From Desmodus rotundus (taxonomy: Eukaryota > Chordata > Mammalia > Chiroptera > Phyllostomidae), in the NCBI RefSeq assembly GCF_022682495.2, contig NC_071393.1, positions 97,081,010 through 97,145,009 on the forward strand: a DNA stretch of 64,000 nucleotides, read 5' to 3'. Under the pieces are notes generated by a model, which had not been told where the DNA came from, searched no databases, and worked only from the letters and a program-made list of their open reading frames with translations. A program made the position numbers and the translations under genes. The number at the start of each line of letters is the position of its first letter. Position 1 is the first letter of the stretch. Shown here in pieces: positions 62,954 to 64,000 of this stretch.

Positions 62954-64000
62954 CTGGGAATCATAGCACAGACCCCAGTCAGTGGGGGCCCTCAGGCTGG
63001 GTCCAGGACCAACAGCCTTCGGTCCAGTCCCACCCTCCATGACCCACGACAGGTATCCCCTATCTGAGAATTGTTATCCCTGGCTTTAGAGGGGCTTCTG
63101 CAAGTCTACCTGAACTCTCTTGTTGCCAGTTCCCTTGGTTTCAGGAGGAATGGAGAAAATGAATTGTAGAGTGCTCCTTTTTTCTGTCTGCAAGGGTCTC
63201 ATTCTCCATTCCACCATCTAGAGTTATTTCCCTCCTTCTCCCTGCCTGCCCACCCACCTACCACACAGGAGCTGGGAAAGCCTTTTCATCCATGGGAATG
63301 GGCTCTCTGTCCGAACAGGTCACCTGAAGGCCCTTACTGGGCAAACTTCCAGGACTTGGTCCGACAACAGGCCCACGGCTCTTACTAGGGGAAGGAGAAA
63401 GGCTGAGCAGCGAGTTCATCTCAGAATCACAGTCATTAAATTGAAGTGGAAGCCAGCTCTGTGACTCAAGTTTTCTCCTGCTGCTGGGAAACCCAGGACT
63501 ACATTTTGTGCTGTAGTTTCTTTTGGTTTGGAGTGATTACTCTACTTCCAATCTTTATTTAATTAGCATTCTATTTCTACTCAGATTTTAAAGATTTGGT
63601 TTTATTAGTACCCTTTGTTGAAATGGCTATAAATTATTTTTGGAAGTAAGGGGAGAATGAAGAATGGGAGGATGGATGTTGGTGATAAATGGATGGATGG
63701 ATGGATGAGTGGATGATGGATGGCTTGAGAGATGGATGGACAGGTGAATGGGTGGCTAAAAGGATGGTGGGTGGATGGATGATTGGACAAGAGGATGAGG
63801 GGTGATACATATACAGGTGGATGAGTGGGTGAATGAATGGATGGATGGATGGGTGGAGGGATAAATGGAGAGATGAACGACTGGTTGGAGGATAGACTAA
63901 TGAGTGGATGGATGAATGGGTGAGTTAATGAGTTAAAAAAAAGTTACTATTTATATACCGAGGACTTAATCTACCCACAGAGGCCCAAGATGGTGTATCA
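62954..64000 (-). other. Start of ITGA11 intron 4
   Basis: Intronic DNA to the window edge. I searched for the preceding exon (ending in the -SFL codons before ACSPLW) and did not find it, so it lies to the right of 64,000. Confidence 0.6.
63665..63925. repeat. (GGAT)n tetranucleotide microsatellite
   Basis: About 260 bases of imperfect GGAT/GATG units with interruptions. The reverse strand gives a His/Pro/Ser-rich pseudo-frame. Confidence 0.9.

Noticed and set aside
63640..63935. Tandem array considered as a CRISPR-like repeat
   Set aside because: It is an imperfect GGAT microsatellite in a mammalian intron, with no spacers of regular length.

Overview
This is a mammalian genomic window, almost certainly from a bat and most likely a yangochiropteran. 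The evidence is a tRNA-derived SINE of the bat VES type at about 16.8 kb, a very young ORF1-only LINE (HAL1/half-L1 type) at 44.2-46.1 kb, and a mariner-type MITE at about 11 kb. The older repeats (MIR, L2, MER5A and MER20-type hAT elements) are those of any placental genome.

One protein-coding gene fills the window. On the minus strand I could place 26 coding exons of integrin alpha-11 (ITGA11), from 62,953 down to the stop codon at 8,740-8,742. Every junction has an AG acceptor and a GT donor. The phases join perfectly and give 3,210 coding bases (1,069 residues plus stop). Human alpha-11 has, from memory, 30 exons and 1,188 residues. On that basis these are exons 5-30, and the missing N-terminal 119 residues (exons 1-4) lie beyond the right edge. 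The exons encode, in order: the end of propeller blade 1/2, the complete collagen-binding I domain with its MIDAS residues (exons 6-10), propeller blades 3-7 with three calcium-binding FG-GAP motifs (11-15), the thigh and calf domains (16-28), the transmembrane segment (29) and the GFFKS-type cytoplasmic tail (30).

Region by region. 1-2.5 kb is AT-rich DNA that may be the 3' UTR of a plus-strand neighbour; FEM1B is expected there by human synteny, but no coding sequence shows it. 2.7-3.5 kb is old L1. 3.99-4.13 kb is a perfect 60-bp inverted repeat with a 16-base loop. 4.5-8.7 kb is intergenic plus the ITGA11 3' UTR, with a CpG-rich block at 7.6-8.2 kb. 8.7-63 kb is ITGA11, with closely spaced exons at 8.7-40.9 kb, a 10.6-kb intron (40.9-51.5 kb) carrying the young HAL1-like insertion inside a MER20, and the I-domain exons at 51.5-59.9 kb. 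63-64 kb is intron 4 with a GGAT microsatellite.

The items most worth a second look are the intact HAL1-like element with identical target-site duplications, the perfect inverted repeat, an unexplained CpG-preserved block at 57.66-58.08 kb, and long purine/pyrimidine or triplet tracts in introns 21 and 26. I found no RNA gene, CRISPR array, prokaryotic feature or second protein-coding host gene. Repeat family names rest on remembered consensus sequences, and most repeat boundaries are approximate.
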